From positions 1-23,491 of the forward strand of contig JACQCJ010000065.1 in NCBI GenBank assembly GCA_016201685.1: a stretch of DNA of 23,491 nucleotides, written 5' to 3'. How positions within the stretch are numbered: the stretch's first letter is position 1; each line of letters begins with the position of its first letter. The notes under the pieces were generated by a model, which was not told the origin of the DNA, searched no databases, and saw only the letters and a program-made list of their open reading frames with translations. Shown in pieces: positions 5,310 to 13,487 of the stretch. This stretch comes from Candidatus Peregrinibacteria bacterium (GTDB taxonomy: Bacteria > Patescibacteriota > Gracilibacteria > Peribacterales > Peribacteraceae). Made by a program: the position numbers and the translations under genes.

Positions 5310-8300
5310 TCATTTCCGTTTTGCGAAGAAAATCGTGACGGAATGATCGTCGTCCATTTCGATCACATGTTGCGCACCTTCCACCTTCCCATCAATCACC
5401 ACGTTCGTTTCCCGCTCAATCGTCTCCTTCGATTCCTGAATCAGTTCGTCGGCACCGTCGATCGAAAGTGTCACGCGGTCGGTGACGGAGAAGCCTTCCT
5501 CCTTTCGCAGCTTCTGGATCGCGCGGGTGAGGTCTCGGAGCAAGCCTTCCTTCCGGAGTTCCGGCGTCACAGTCATGTCCAGGCTCACGACGATGCCTCG
5601 GTCAGCGGCCACATTCTCGCCTTCCTTCCCGCGGTAGACGATCGTGACTTCCTCGGGAGAGAGCGCGTCATCTCCGATCAACACTTCCCCGTTCTCCTTC
5701 ACCGTGAAGTCGCCCCGCTTTCCGGCCGCGATGATCTCCTGCACGCGCGCGCCGAGTCGCGGTCCCACCTTCCGTGCGTCCACTTGCGCGATCGCGTGCG
5801 CGAGGCTCCCCGGATCGTCCATGAGCTCGATCGCTTTCACGTTCAATTCTTCTTGGAGCAGCCGCAGTTCCTCGGCCGTCAGGTCGCCGCCTTCGCGTAG
5901 GGAAGAGGGGATCGCCACCGTCGCTTTTGCGAGAGGTTGTCGCAGCTTCACCTTCTGCTCAGCGCGCACCGAGAGGCCAAGCGCCACGATCATGCGCAGG
6001 AGCCGCGTCCGTTTCAGGAGAATCTTCTCTTCCTTGGTCAGCGCTCGAGGAGCCGGCCAGTCGGTTAGGTGGATCGATCCGTGCTCTTCGGGAACCAGGT
6101 TCAGGTAGATCGCCTCGGTGATGAACGGGCAGAAGGGAGCCAGGAGTTGGCAGAGCGTCAAAAGAACATCGAAGAGCGTTTGGAGCGCCGCGGAGCGATC
6201 TTCTCCGTGGTCATCGAAGGTGGTCTCCTCATGAATCCCGCTCTTCCCGGCGAATCGCCGTCGCGAGAGCCGGACGTACCAGTTCGTCAGCGCGTCGATC
6301 GTGTCATAGAGCTCGGCGCAGGTCGCGGAGAGATCGTACGCGTCTAATTGCTCCGTCATCCGATTCACCAAATCTTGAACCTCGGCGCGAATCCAAATAT
6401 CGAGAGGATGCATCGAGTGTCTTCGGTTCTCACTCGGTTTCCAGTTCGCTGCGTTCGCGTACGTCACGAAGAATGCATAGGTGTTCCAGAGAGGCAGAAG
6501 GACGCTCCTAACTGTCTCCACCACGATTTTTTCCGAGAAGCGGAGGTCTTCCCCTCGCACCGCCGGCGAACTCATGAGCGCAAAGCGAACGGCATCGGCG
6601 CCGTGCTTTTCCACCACTTCGAGCGGTTCCGGATAATTCTTGAGCCGCTTGCTCATCTTCTTCCCATCTTCCGCGAGCACCGTCCCGTTCACGATGCAGT
6701 GGCGGAAGGCCGGAAGCTTGAAGAGCGCCGCGGCCAGCACCGTCAGCGTGTAGAACCACCCGCGCGTCTGGTCGATCCCTTCGGCGATGAAGTCGGCGGG
6801 GAAGCCCGGTGGCAATTCGCCACTCGCAATTCGCAATTCGCCCTTTTCCCCCTGATCAATTGCGAAGTGCGAAGTGCGAAGTGCGAAGGGAAAGTGCCCC
6901 TGCGCGTACGGCATCGATCCGCTCTCGAACCAGCAATCGAGCACTTCGGGGATGCGCCTGAGGAGAGGATGGAGAGTGAGTGTCTGCAGTTCGGCATTTT
7001 CCTTCGCCCGCCCGACCGCCTCCTTGTGCGTCAGATTCTCTGCGAGTGTTGCGAGCCCCTGAATGACTCCCTTGTGCGCGACGATGAGGATCTTCTTCCC
7101 GGGAAATTCTTCCAGAAGACGGTCGTAGGCGCGCTCCATGCGCTGGAGAAATTCTGAGAGGCTCTCGCCGCCTGGGGGTGTTGCGTGATGGGAGACCGGG
7201 CTCTGTTTTTCGTGGATCCGCGAGTGCTTCTTCATCACGTCATCGATGGACGTCCCGCTCCATTCACCTGTCTTGCGCTCTCGGAGTTCGGGCCACTGTG
7301 TTCCTATCGGCACGCCGAGTTCTTTCGAGAGGATGGTGGCTGTCCCGGCGGTCCGTTTAAGATCGGAAGAGAGGATCACGTCGAATTTTTTCTTCGCGAG
7401 CTTTGTTGCGAGCTCGCGCGCCTGCTTTTTTCCTTCATCGTTGAGCGGCTCGTCGACATCGCCGCCATGCACTTTTCGTTCCTTGTTCCACTCCGTCTCC
7501 CCGTGCCGCACGATGGTCACGTCCACACTCTTCTCATTCGGCGATCCAGGCCACGCAATCCCGTCGACGGTTTCCTTGTGAAGATCGAGCTCCTTGCCCG
7601 TGTCGTGATCCCAGTAGAAGGTGAAGGGTTCGGCGAACCCCGGGTAGGGCTGGTGCGAAATTTTCACCGGGTCTTCGCCCGTGAAGAAGGTACGGATGTT
7701 CTGGAGGGGATCGGCGTGCGTGACGATCACGATGTGCTCGCCGCGGTGCCTCGGCAGAACGTCCATCAAGAAATCGCTCATGCGCGCGTGCACGTTCTTC
7801 CAGGTCTCCATGCCCGGGAAGTGGTAGATGCTCTCCATTTTCCCCGTCTCGAGCTTGTGAGCGCGTCGCGCCTTCACGATGGTGAGATCCGAGAAGTCGA
7901 TCGTCTTCCCCTCGTACTCGCCGAACTCCACCTCTCGGAGCCGCGCATCGGTCATCATCTCCGCCTCTGTCTCCTTCGCAATGATGTCCGCCGTCTGCTT
8001 CGTGCGCGCGAGCGGCGAGCAGTAGATCTGCGCGATCGATTCATGCGAGAGTCTCTCTGCGGTCGCTTTCACCTGCTTCTTTCCCTTCGCGGTGAGGTCC
8101 GTGCCCGGTTCCTTGCCCTGGTAACGAGGTGACACATTGCCCTCGCTCTCGCCGTGCCGCAACACCGTCACCTTCGTGAAGCGGATCGGCTTTCGCTTCA
8201 TCAAGTCGTCCCTGCTCCCGATCACCTCCATCTCACCCGTCTCGTCGCAGCGCCAGATCGGCAAAGGCGTTCCCCAATAGCGTGAACGGGAGATCGCCCA

Positions 8301-9743
8301 GTCGCGTGCGTTCTCGAGCCACTTCCCGAACCTCCCGTCGCGGATGTGCGAGGGCACCCACTCCGTTTCCGCATTTGTTTGCAGCATCTTCTGCTTGATC
8401 TTCTCCACCGAGACGAACCACGATGAGGTCACGTACGGGATGAGCGGCGTATCGCAGCGCCAGCAGTGCGGATAGCTGTGCGAATACGGGAACTCCGAGA
8501 AGCGGCGGCCTCGTTTCTCCAGACATTCGGAAATCACTTTGTCCGTGCTCATCGGATTCTTTCCTTCGGGCTTCACCTGCATGCTCGCGAAGTCCGTCAC
8601 CGCCGGGATGAAGTGTCCGTCCATCGTCACGTGCGGCAAGACGTCCACACCCGCCGCCTTGGCTGCGACGAAGCTGTCCTCTCCCGTGGAGGATGTCAGA
8701 TGGACGATGCCCGTTCCTTCGGTGTCGCTCACGGGGATTTCCTTGTGGGAGACGATGCGGAAGGCCGACTCCCCGTAGGTTCGAGGCTTCTTCGATTTCT
8801 CCGTGGACGGCACCAACGTCTCCACGAAGTATGGAAAGAGCGGAAGATAGTCTTTTCCGATGAGCGCCTTCGCATCGACCGGTCCTTCGATCTCGTGCGG
8901 CCGCTCCGCGAAGATTTGCTTCACCAATTTTTCGGCGAGGATGTATCTCTTGGTCTCCGCTTTCACCGCGACGTACGAAAAATGCGGATCGATCGCGAGC
9001 CACATGTTGCCGGGCAGCGACCACGGGGTCGTCGTCCACGCTAGGAGCACGGTGCTCGGGTCTTCCTTGAGGGGAAACGTGACGATCACCGAGAGATCCG
9101 TCCGATCTTTGTACCCCTGCGTCACCTCGAAGTTGCTGAGCGGGGTGGCGCATCGCACGCAGATGTGCATCGGCTTGTGGCCCTCGTAGATCAGCTTCTT
9201 CTCCGCGAGCGAGGCGAACACCCACCAGATGCTCTCCATGTACTCTGGGTCCATGGTGCGGTAGTCGTGATCCATGTCCACCCACCGGCCCATCCGTTCG
9301 ACAACGACTCTCCATTCCTTCGTGTAGCGCTGCACAGCCGTGCGGCACAGATCGTTGAACGCCTTCACGCCCATTGCCTCGATCTCGCGCTTGCTCTTGA
9401 TGCCGTGCTCCTTCTCGATGATGTTCTCGATGGGCAGTCCGTGGCAGTCCCACCCGAACCGCCGGTCCACGCGATTTCCTCTCATTGTCCGATAGCGGGG
9501 GATCACGTCTTTGATGGTGCCGGCGAGGAGGTGGCCGTAGTGGGGGAGCCCGGTGGCGAAGGGCGGCCCGTCGTAGAAGCTGAAGCATGCTTCACTCGTT
9601 CCCTTTCTCCCATCGAGCGGATCGCCTTCCTGCTTGCTCCGCTGGTGGATCGACCGCTTGAAGATGTCCTCCTCGCGCCAGTACTTCAGAATGCCTCGTT
9701 CGAGCGAGGGGAAGCTCTGCCGGGGATCGACGGAATCAAACAT
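5310..9743 (-). CDS. ileS: Isoleucyl-tRNA synthetase with two inserted histidine-phosphatase domains
   Basis: It attaches isoleucine to tRNA-Ile in the cytoplasm. It has 1477 residues, against roughly 1040 for the family. The class I signature H-Y-G-H is at 68-71 and K-M-S-K-R at 1029-1033. The CP1 editing domain, with W-T-T-T-P-W-S-L-P-G-N, begins near 236. The anticodon-binding region follows about 1080. The sequence resembles the Thermus/eukaryote-like IleRS type. Two complete histidine-phosphatase (phosphoglycerate-mutase-like) domains interrupt the core. Domain 1 (about 522-710) has R-H-G at 529-531 and His676. Domain 2 (about 739-922) has R-H-G-E at 746-749 and His890. The conserved D-L-H-x-x-x-V-D-x-I segment (720-729) of the synthetase survives between them. 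The frame is uninterrupted. A palindromic repeat is translated at about 954-979. The start at 9743 (M-F-D-S-V) matches family N-termini; no Shine-Dalgarno is visible. Confidence 0.97.
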   Translation of the reverse strand: MFDSVDPRQSFPSLERGILKYWREEDIFKRSIHQRSKQEGDPLDGRKGTSEACFSFYDGPPFATGLPHYGHLLAGTIKDVIPRYRTMRGNRVDRRFGWDCHGLPIENIIEKEHGIKSKREIEAMGVKAFNDLCRTAVQRYTKEWRVVVERMGRWVDMDHDYRTMDPEYMESIWWVFASLAEKKLIYEGHKPMHICVRCATPLSNFEVTQGYKDRTDLSVIVTFPLKEDPSTVLLAWTTTPWSLPGNMWLAIDPHFSYVAVKAETKRYILAEKLVKQIFAERPHEIEGPVDAKALIGKDYLPLFPYFVETLVPSTEKSKKPRTYGESAFRIVSHKEIPVSDTEGTGIVHLTSSTGEDSFVAAKAAGVDVLPHVTMDGHFIPAVTDFASMQVKPEGKNPMSTDKVISECLEKRGRRFSEFPYSHSYPHCWRCDTPLIPYVTSSWFVSVEKIKQKMLQTNAETEWVPSHIRDGRFGKWLENARDWAISRSRYWGTPLPIWRCDETGEMEVIGSRDDLMKRKPIRFTKVTVLRHGESEGNVSPRYQGKEPGTDLTAKGKKQVKATAERLSHESIAQIYCSPLARTKQTADIIAKETEAEMMTDARLREVEFGEYEGKTIDFSDLTIVKARRAHKLETGKMESIYHFPGMETWKNVHARMSDFLMDVLPRHRGEHIVIVTHADPLQNIRTFFTGEDPVKISHQPYPGFAEPFTFYWDHDTGKELDLHKETVDGIAWPGSPNEKSVDVTIVRHGETEWNKERKVHGGDVDEPLNDEGKKQARELATKLAKKKFDVILSSDLKRTAGTATILSKELGVPIGTQWPELRERKTGEWSGTSIDDVMKKHSRIHEKQSPVSHHATPPGGESLSEFLQRMERAYDRLLEEFPGKKILIVAHKGVIQGLATLAENLTHKEAVGRAKENAELQTLTLHPLLRRIPEVLDCWFESGSMPYAQGHFPFALRTSHFAIDQGEKGELRIASGELPPGFPADFIAEGIDQTRGWFYTLTVLAAALFKLPAFRHCIVNGTVLAEDGKKMSKRLKNYPEPLEVVEKHGADAVRFALMSSPAVRGEDLRFSEKIVVETVRSVLLPLWNTYAFFVTYANAANWKPSENRRHSMHPLDIWIRAEVQDLVNRMTEQLDAYDLSATCAELYDTIDALTNWYVRLSRRRFAGKSGIHEETTFDDHGEDRSAALQTLFDVLLTLCQLLAPFCPFITEAIYLNLVPEEHGSIHLTDWPAPRALTKEEKILLKRTRLLRMIVALGLSVRAEQKVKLRQPLAKATVAIPSSLREGGDLTAEELRLLQEELNVKAIELMDDPGSLAHAIAQVDARKVGPRLGARVQEIIAAGKRGDFTVKENGEVLIGDDALSPEEVTIVYRGKEGENVAADRGIVVSLDMTVTPELRKEGLLRDLTRAIQKLRKEEGFSVTDRVTLSIDGADELIQESKETIERETNVVIDGKVEGAQHVIEMDDDHSVTIFFAKRK
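6812..6890. repeat. In-frame palindromic repeat inside ileS (GCGAATT/GCGAAGT words)
   Basis: The left arm (6812-6843) is made of CGCAATT-type 7-mers. The right arm (6860-6890) has three to four GCGAAGT 7-mers. The arms are inverted relative to each other with about one mismatch per 7 nt. It is translated without stops as A-L-R-T-S-H-F-A…G-E-L-R-I-A-S-G-E-L-P between G-H-F-P-F and F-P-A-D-F-I-A-E-G, which are close together in normal IleRS. Confidence 0.8.
6980..7529 (-). other. Inserted histidine-phosphatase domain 2 within ileS
   Basis: Residues about 739-922. Motifs are I-V-R-H-G-E-T-E-W-N (Arg746, His747), S-S-D-L-K-R-T-A-G-T-A (Arg797), L-R-E-R-K-T-G-E-W-S-G and I-V-A-H-K-G-V-I-Q (His890). 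It differs clearly from domain 1, so this is either an old duplication or two separate acquisitions. It ends just before L-L-R-R-I-P-E-V-L-D-C-W-F-E-S-G-S, the conserved synthetase core. Confidence 0.9.
7613..8180 (-). other. Inserted histidine-phosphatase domain 1 within ileS
   Basis: Residues about 522-710 of the synthetase. The family's catalytic set is visible: L-R-H-G-E-S (Arg529, His530), S-P-L-A-R-T-K-Q-T-A (Arg580), R-E-V-E-F-G-E-Y-E-G and I-V-T-H-A-D (His676). It is inserted after I-G-S-R-D-D-L-M-K, just before D-L-H-K-E-T-V-D-G-I. The residues normally needed for phosphohistidine chemistry are present, so activity is plausible; the substrate is unknown. Confidence 0.9.
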
Positions 9744-9901
9744 GGAGCAGCAAAGTGAGAGAAAGAGTCATCTACGATGGGCCATGAGAAGCACCGAACG
9801 GCCGTGGATCGACGAAGTCAAACATCAAGGAGAGTATAAAGAGGAGATCTCGGCGAAGACAGGGGGCGTTTTGTATGGTGTTGAATGTTGGTGTTTTGTA
9901 G

Positions 9902-10136
9902 GTGACCTCACCCCCAACCCCTCTCCTTTTCTTGGATTCTCCTTTCTTCTGTACAGGACACTATTCTTGAAGGTCCAGAGGAAGGAGAGGGGGGTGTTTG
10001 TGTTTATGTTTTACTGCCACTAAACAAAACAACCTACAAAACATTCCCCTCTCCAGCTCTTCGAAAAGAGTATTGATTTCTCCTCGTTCGAGACGATCGA
10101 TGCTCAAGGCTGGAGAGGGGCGAGGGGTGAGGTCAC
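9902..10136. repeat. Composite inverted-repeat element between ileS and the first RSH gene
   Basis: The terminal inverted repeats GTGACCTCACCCC (9902-9914) and GGGGTGAGGTCAC (10124-10136) match exactly. Inside are two tandem hairpins. CCCCTCTCCTT (9918-9928) pairs with AAGGAGAGGGG (9982-9992), and CCCCTCTCCAGC (10046-10057) with GCTGGAGAGGGG (10109-10120). A further 10-mer, TTTTGTAGGT (9894-9903), is inverted at 10032-10041. No transposase is present, so it is MITE-like. The 444-nt gap 9744-10187 holds this element and no convincing gene. Confidence 0.75.
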
Positions 10137-10169
10137 ACAAAAAAACACAAACAAAACATACTTTCTCTC

Positions 10170-10178
10170 TGCTACCAT
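10170..10178 (+). promoter_or_regulatory. Extended -10 (TGCTACCAT) for RSH-EamA protein 1
   Basis: TGC-TACCAT ends 9 nt before the GTG start at 10188, so the transcript would be leaderless or nearly so. The same 9-mer occurs at 13508-13516 near the start of the M20 gene. Confidence 0.4.
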
Positions 10179-10187
10179 CATGCTCCT

Positions 10188-13100
10188 GTGGAGGACATCG
10201 AGCAGAACTTCCAACGCGCCATCCAATCGTTCGCGCGACCCGAGCGAGAACGCATCGAGCGGGCGCTCGCATTCGCGAAGACGGTGCATGCGGATCAAAC
10301 GCGCGAGGATGGAACGCCGTACGCAGAGCACCCAATCGCCGTTGCGCTCATCCTCTGCGCCTGGGATGCAGACAGCGAGACGATCCAAGCCGCCCTCCTC
10401 CACGACGTCTTGGAGGATTCTTTCATCACGCACCAGGAACTCGAGCGACGATTCGGACCAACGGTCGCATCCCTCGTCGAAGGAGTCACGAAGTTCACGC
10501 AGGCGGACATGGTGAGCGCCGCATTCGATCGCAAGATCGAGACACTTCGAAAGTTGCTTGAGATCATGCGCCGCGACATCCGCGCGATGCTGATTAAGCT
10601 CGCCGATCGCCTGCACAATATCCGCACCATTGCGGTTCTCCCCAAAGAACGGCAGGAGCGCCTCGCCCGCGAAACGCTGGAGATTTACGGCATCATCGCG
10701 CGTCACCTGAGCATGAACGATCTTGAGAGGGAATTTGGGGAAGTCTGCGTTCCCATCCTCTCCCCCGCGCAGGCGGAGGAGTTCGTACAGATGCGCAGAC
10801 GCTCCTCCCCGAAGATCCGGGCAATCGCCACCGCCGTCGAAGAGAGTGTGCAGCAGCAGGCGGCGCGCGGGGAGCTTCAGCTCGTCCGCAGCGATGCCCG
10901 ATCGATGCAGTATCTCCTCCAGCTCCAAGCCGAAGGCAAGCTCTCCGACGAACAGACCTTCACGCTCGTCCTGCTCGTCCGTGATGAAGATGCCTGCTAC
11001 GCGATCCTGCGGATTCTCCACGCCCTCTACCGTCCCGTCGGTTCCCGCTTCCGCGACTTCATCGCCGCCCCTACCGAGAGCGGCAGCCAGGGTATCTCCA
11101 CAACCGTCATCGGCCCCGAGAATTCCTTGCTCGAAGTCCGCATCCGCACCCAGGAGATGGATGTGCAGCAACGCCTCGGTATCGTGCGATCGTTCTTCGG
11201 GGGGACGGTGGGGAGCCCCGGCGATTCTTGGATTCGTCGTTCCCAGGCGCTCGATCAATCCACCCGCGAGAGCAGCGAGGCATTCTGGACCGCGCTCCAA
11301 TCCGATCTCCTCCACGAGACCGTGAACGTGACGGTCGACGGAAACTCTCTCTCGCTGGCCGCGGGCAGCACTGCGCTCGACGCCGCGTACGCGCAGCTGG
11401 GCAAGGACGCTCATCGCGTGACCGCCATCGATCGCAATGGCTCTGTGGCTCGATTGTCCTCGGTTCTTTCCGATGATGATGTGCTCCGCATCACGCTGGG
11501 CAAGGAAGGCGCCGTCTCCTTCGAGCGGTTCCAGGATGTCGTGAGCAGCTTCGCCAGGAACCTCATCACCGAAGCGCTCAAACAGCGCAGCCGCGAGGAG
11601 AAGATCCGCGTCGGGAGTCAATTGCTGCAGAAGGAATTCGACCACTTCAAGAGGGGTCTCATCGGCGAGATCGCGAAAAGCCAACAGCATGACGTTGCCG
11701 CGCATTTCCGCCGCGAGAGCTTCGAGGAAGTGGTGGCCATGGTGGGCGAGGGAGTTCTCGAGGCTCGCGACATCGTCTTCCACCTCTTTCCGGAGCATCG
11801 GGCATTCTCGTTCCGTGCGGCTCCAGTATCCCACCTGCCGCAATCGTTCCGTCTGCACGTGCGAGGAATGCAATCGAGCCGGCAGGATGTTCTGCAGCTC
11901 CTCACGGGCATTGCGCGCATCGAGGGCATCCAGGTGCGCCAGGTCGATGTAGTGTCGCAGACGCCGGGAACCTTCGATCTCTTCCTCCGCGGTCGCGCCC
12001 CGGACCGCGCACACTTCGCGGAGTTCCTCACCGTCCTCGAGCACCAGGAATGGATCTCGCACGTCGATGTGCTCCTCTCCCCCTTCCAGCGCCTGCTCCT
12101 GTTCGGCTCATTCACGCTCGCCTTCGCCGTGATCGTCCTCGATGTGTTGCTCTTGCCGTATTACGAGCAGCTCTTCGGGACATTTTCGATGCTCCCCCTG
12201 ATGTTTGTGCAGGTGCTGCCGCTCCTTCCCATTGTGGGTGCCAACTACTATCTCCTGAAGCTCCTGCGACACTACATCGTCCGCATGCGACAGGATCAGT
12301 GGTTCCTCGGCTTGGGATTCCTCCTCAATATTCTCGGACTGATACTCCTCATTTCCCACGGCATCTACGCCCGCGTTCAGACGAGCTTGCTGCCGCTCGT
12401 GGGCGTCTTCATTCTCTCCCTGCTCTACACGGAGTATCGGTGCATCCAGAGCCAGGCGCTCTTCACGGAAATCAATCAGGAAATTCCTCGGGAAATTTCG
12501 CAGAAGCAAAGGACAGCCGTTCTCCATCGCAAGACCGTCGGCTACGTCATCCGCGTGCTTGCCGTCCTCATCTGGGGCATCGAACCGATCTACATACGGT
12601 ATACGCCGGTCAATGTCCTCTCGCCCTTCCTGCGCACGTTCCTCCTGAGCATCGGCGTGCTCGTCCCCACTGGCTGCATCCTGATCGTTCGGTCCCTCCT
12701 GCGACGCAGACGCCCGCGTCTGCGCCTTCCCTACGATCACTCGTTTGTGCTCCTCGTCCTCGGACAGGCCGGCTACATGTATCTCAAGAATGCGAGCCTC
12801 ATCTACACGAGCGGGACGAACCTCCTCCTCTTCAACAATTTCTCTCCGGTCATGGGTCTCCTCATCGCCTCCATCTTCTGGCGGAAGGACATCCCCTACC
12901 TCCGGCAGCCCAAGACCATGTCCTCGATTTTCCTGCTTGCCGTGATCTCGGCCTTCGCGAGTTCCCTGATCTTCTTCAACGATGTGCAGCATTCATCCGC
13001 CACCGCGCTCGGGGACATCCTCGCGATGATTTCGACCTTCTTCGATGTGCTCCTGACGGTCGGCCAGATCCAGTACATCAAGAAATTCGCCAGGACGGAC

Positions 13101-13466
13101 GGCTTGCTCCTCAATGTGCACGTCTTCTTCTTTCTGCTGCTTTTCGTCTCTCCCGCCATCCTGCTCCTCCTCCTCGCCCACCGGCCGGTGCTCGCGGGCC
13201 TCACGCTCAAGACCTTCTTCCTGGGAATGGGCATCGGGCTCTTCGTCGGTACCGGTCAATTGCTCAACTACGAGGCATTCAAGCGCATCGATGGCTACCT
13301 GGCCTTCATGCTGTTCAATCTCTCGGTCATCGTGACCTTCAGCATGGAGACATTCCTCCTCCATTCCGTGCGCCCCACCGTCGTTCTCCTCCTCAGCACC
13401 ATGCTCATCATGATCTCCTCCGTCGCCGCGGAATTCATCAACTCACGGGCGGAGAGGAGGGTATGA
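10188..13466 (+). CDS. RelA/SpoT-homologue fused to membrane EamA domain (RSH-EamA 1)
   Basis: This 1092-residue protein would be a membrane-bound (p)ppGpp hydrolase or sensor. Residues about 25-180 are an RSH-type HD domain. The metal and catalytic positions known from Rel enzymes are all present: Arg39, His48, H-D at 72-73, E-D at 76-77, Asp140, Asn144. Residues about 228-335 align with the synthetase domain but are degenerate (Q-G-I-S-T-T in place of Y-Q-S-L-H-T-T, and no D-x-x-A-x-R aspartate). A TGS-like domain lies at about 378-438, a helical region at 450-530 and an ACT-like domain at 552-630. Four hydrophobic helices follow (633-750), then about ten helices with EamA/DMT features (785-1083). 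Normal RSH proteins have about 730 residues and no membrane part. The start is GTG at 10188, without a Shine-Dalgarno. The M20 gene follows 21 nt after the stop, probably in an operon. Confidence 0.88.
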   Translation: MEDIEQNFQRAIQSFARPERERIERALAFAKTVHADQTREDGTPYAEHPIAVALILCAWDADSETIQAALLHDVLEDSFITHQELERRFGPTVASLVEGVTKFTQADMVSAAFDRKIETLRKLLEIMRRDIRAMLIKLADRLHNIRTIAVLPKERQERLARETLEIYGIIARHLSMNDLEREFGEVCVPILSPAQAEEFVQMRRRSSPKIRAIATAVEESVQQQAARGELQLVRSDARSMQYLLQLQAEGKLSDEQTFTLVLLVRDEDACYAILRILHALYRPVGSRFRDFIAAPTESGSQGISTTVIGPENSLLEVRIRTQEMDVQQRLGIVRSFFGGTVGSPGDSWIRRSQALDQSTRESSEAFWTALQSDLLHETVNVTVDGNSLSLAAGSTALDAAYAQLGKDAHRVTAIDRNGSVARLSSVLSDDDVLRITLGKEGAVSFERFQDVVSSFARNLITEALKQRSREEKIRVGSQLLQKEFDHFKRGLIGEIAKSQQHDVAAHFRRESFEEVVAMVGEGVLEARDIVFHLFPEHRAFSFRAAPVSHLPQSFRLHVRGMQSSRQDVLQLLTGIARIEGIQVRQVDVVSQTPGTFDLFLRGRAPDRAHFAEFLTVLEHQEWISHVDVLLSPFQRLLLFGSFTLAFAVIVLDVLLLPYYEQLFGTFSMLPLMFVQVLPLLPIVGANYYLLKLLRHYIVRMRQDQWFLGLGFLLNILGLILLISHGIYARVQTSLLPLVGVFILSLLYTEYRCIQSQALFTEINQEIPREISQKQRTAVLHRKTVGYVIRVLAVLIWGIEPIYIRYTPVNVLSPFLRTFLLSIGVLVPTGCILIVRSLLRRRRPRLRLPYDHSFVLLVLGQAGYMYLKNASLIYTSGTNLLLFNNFSPVMGLLIASIFWRKDIPYLRQPKTMSSIFLLAVISAFASSLIFFNDVQHSSATALGDILAMISTFFDVLLTVGQIQYIKKFARTDGLLLNVHVFFFLLLFVSPAILLLLLAHRPVLAGLTLKTFFLGMGIGLFVGTGQLLNYEAFKRIDGYLAFMLFNLSVIVTFSMETFLLHSVRPTVVLLLSTMLIMISSVAAEFINSRAERRV

Positions 13467-13487
13467 AAGCTTCCGAAAGACTTTGTC

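Noticed and set aside
8233..9588. Long minus-strand frame of 451 codons within ileS
   Set aside because: It is out of frame with ileS, arginine/histidine-rich and without recognisable motifs; a GC-driven shadow.
10104..12062. 652-codon minus-strand frame opposite RSH-EamA 1
   Set aside because: It is the antisense of a well-supported gene, with composition typical of the complementary frame of GC-rich coding DNA.
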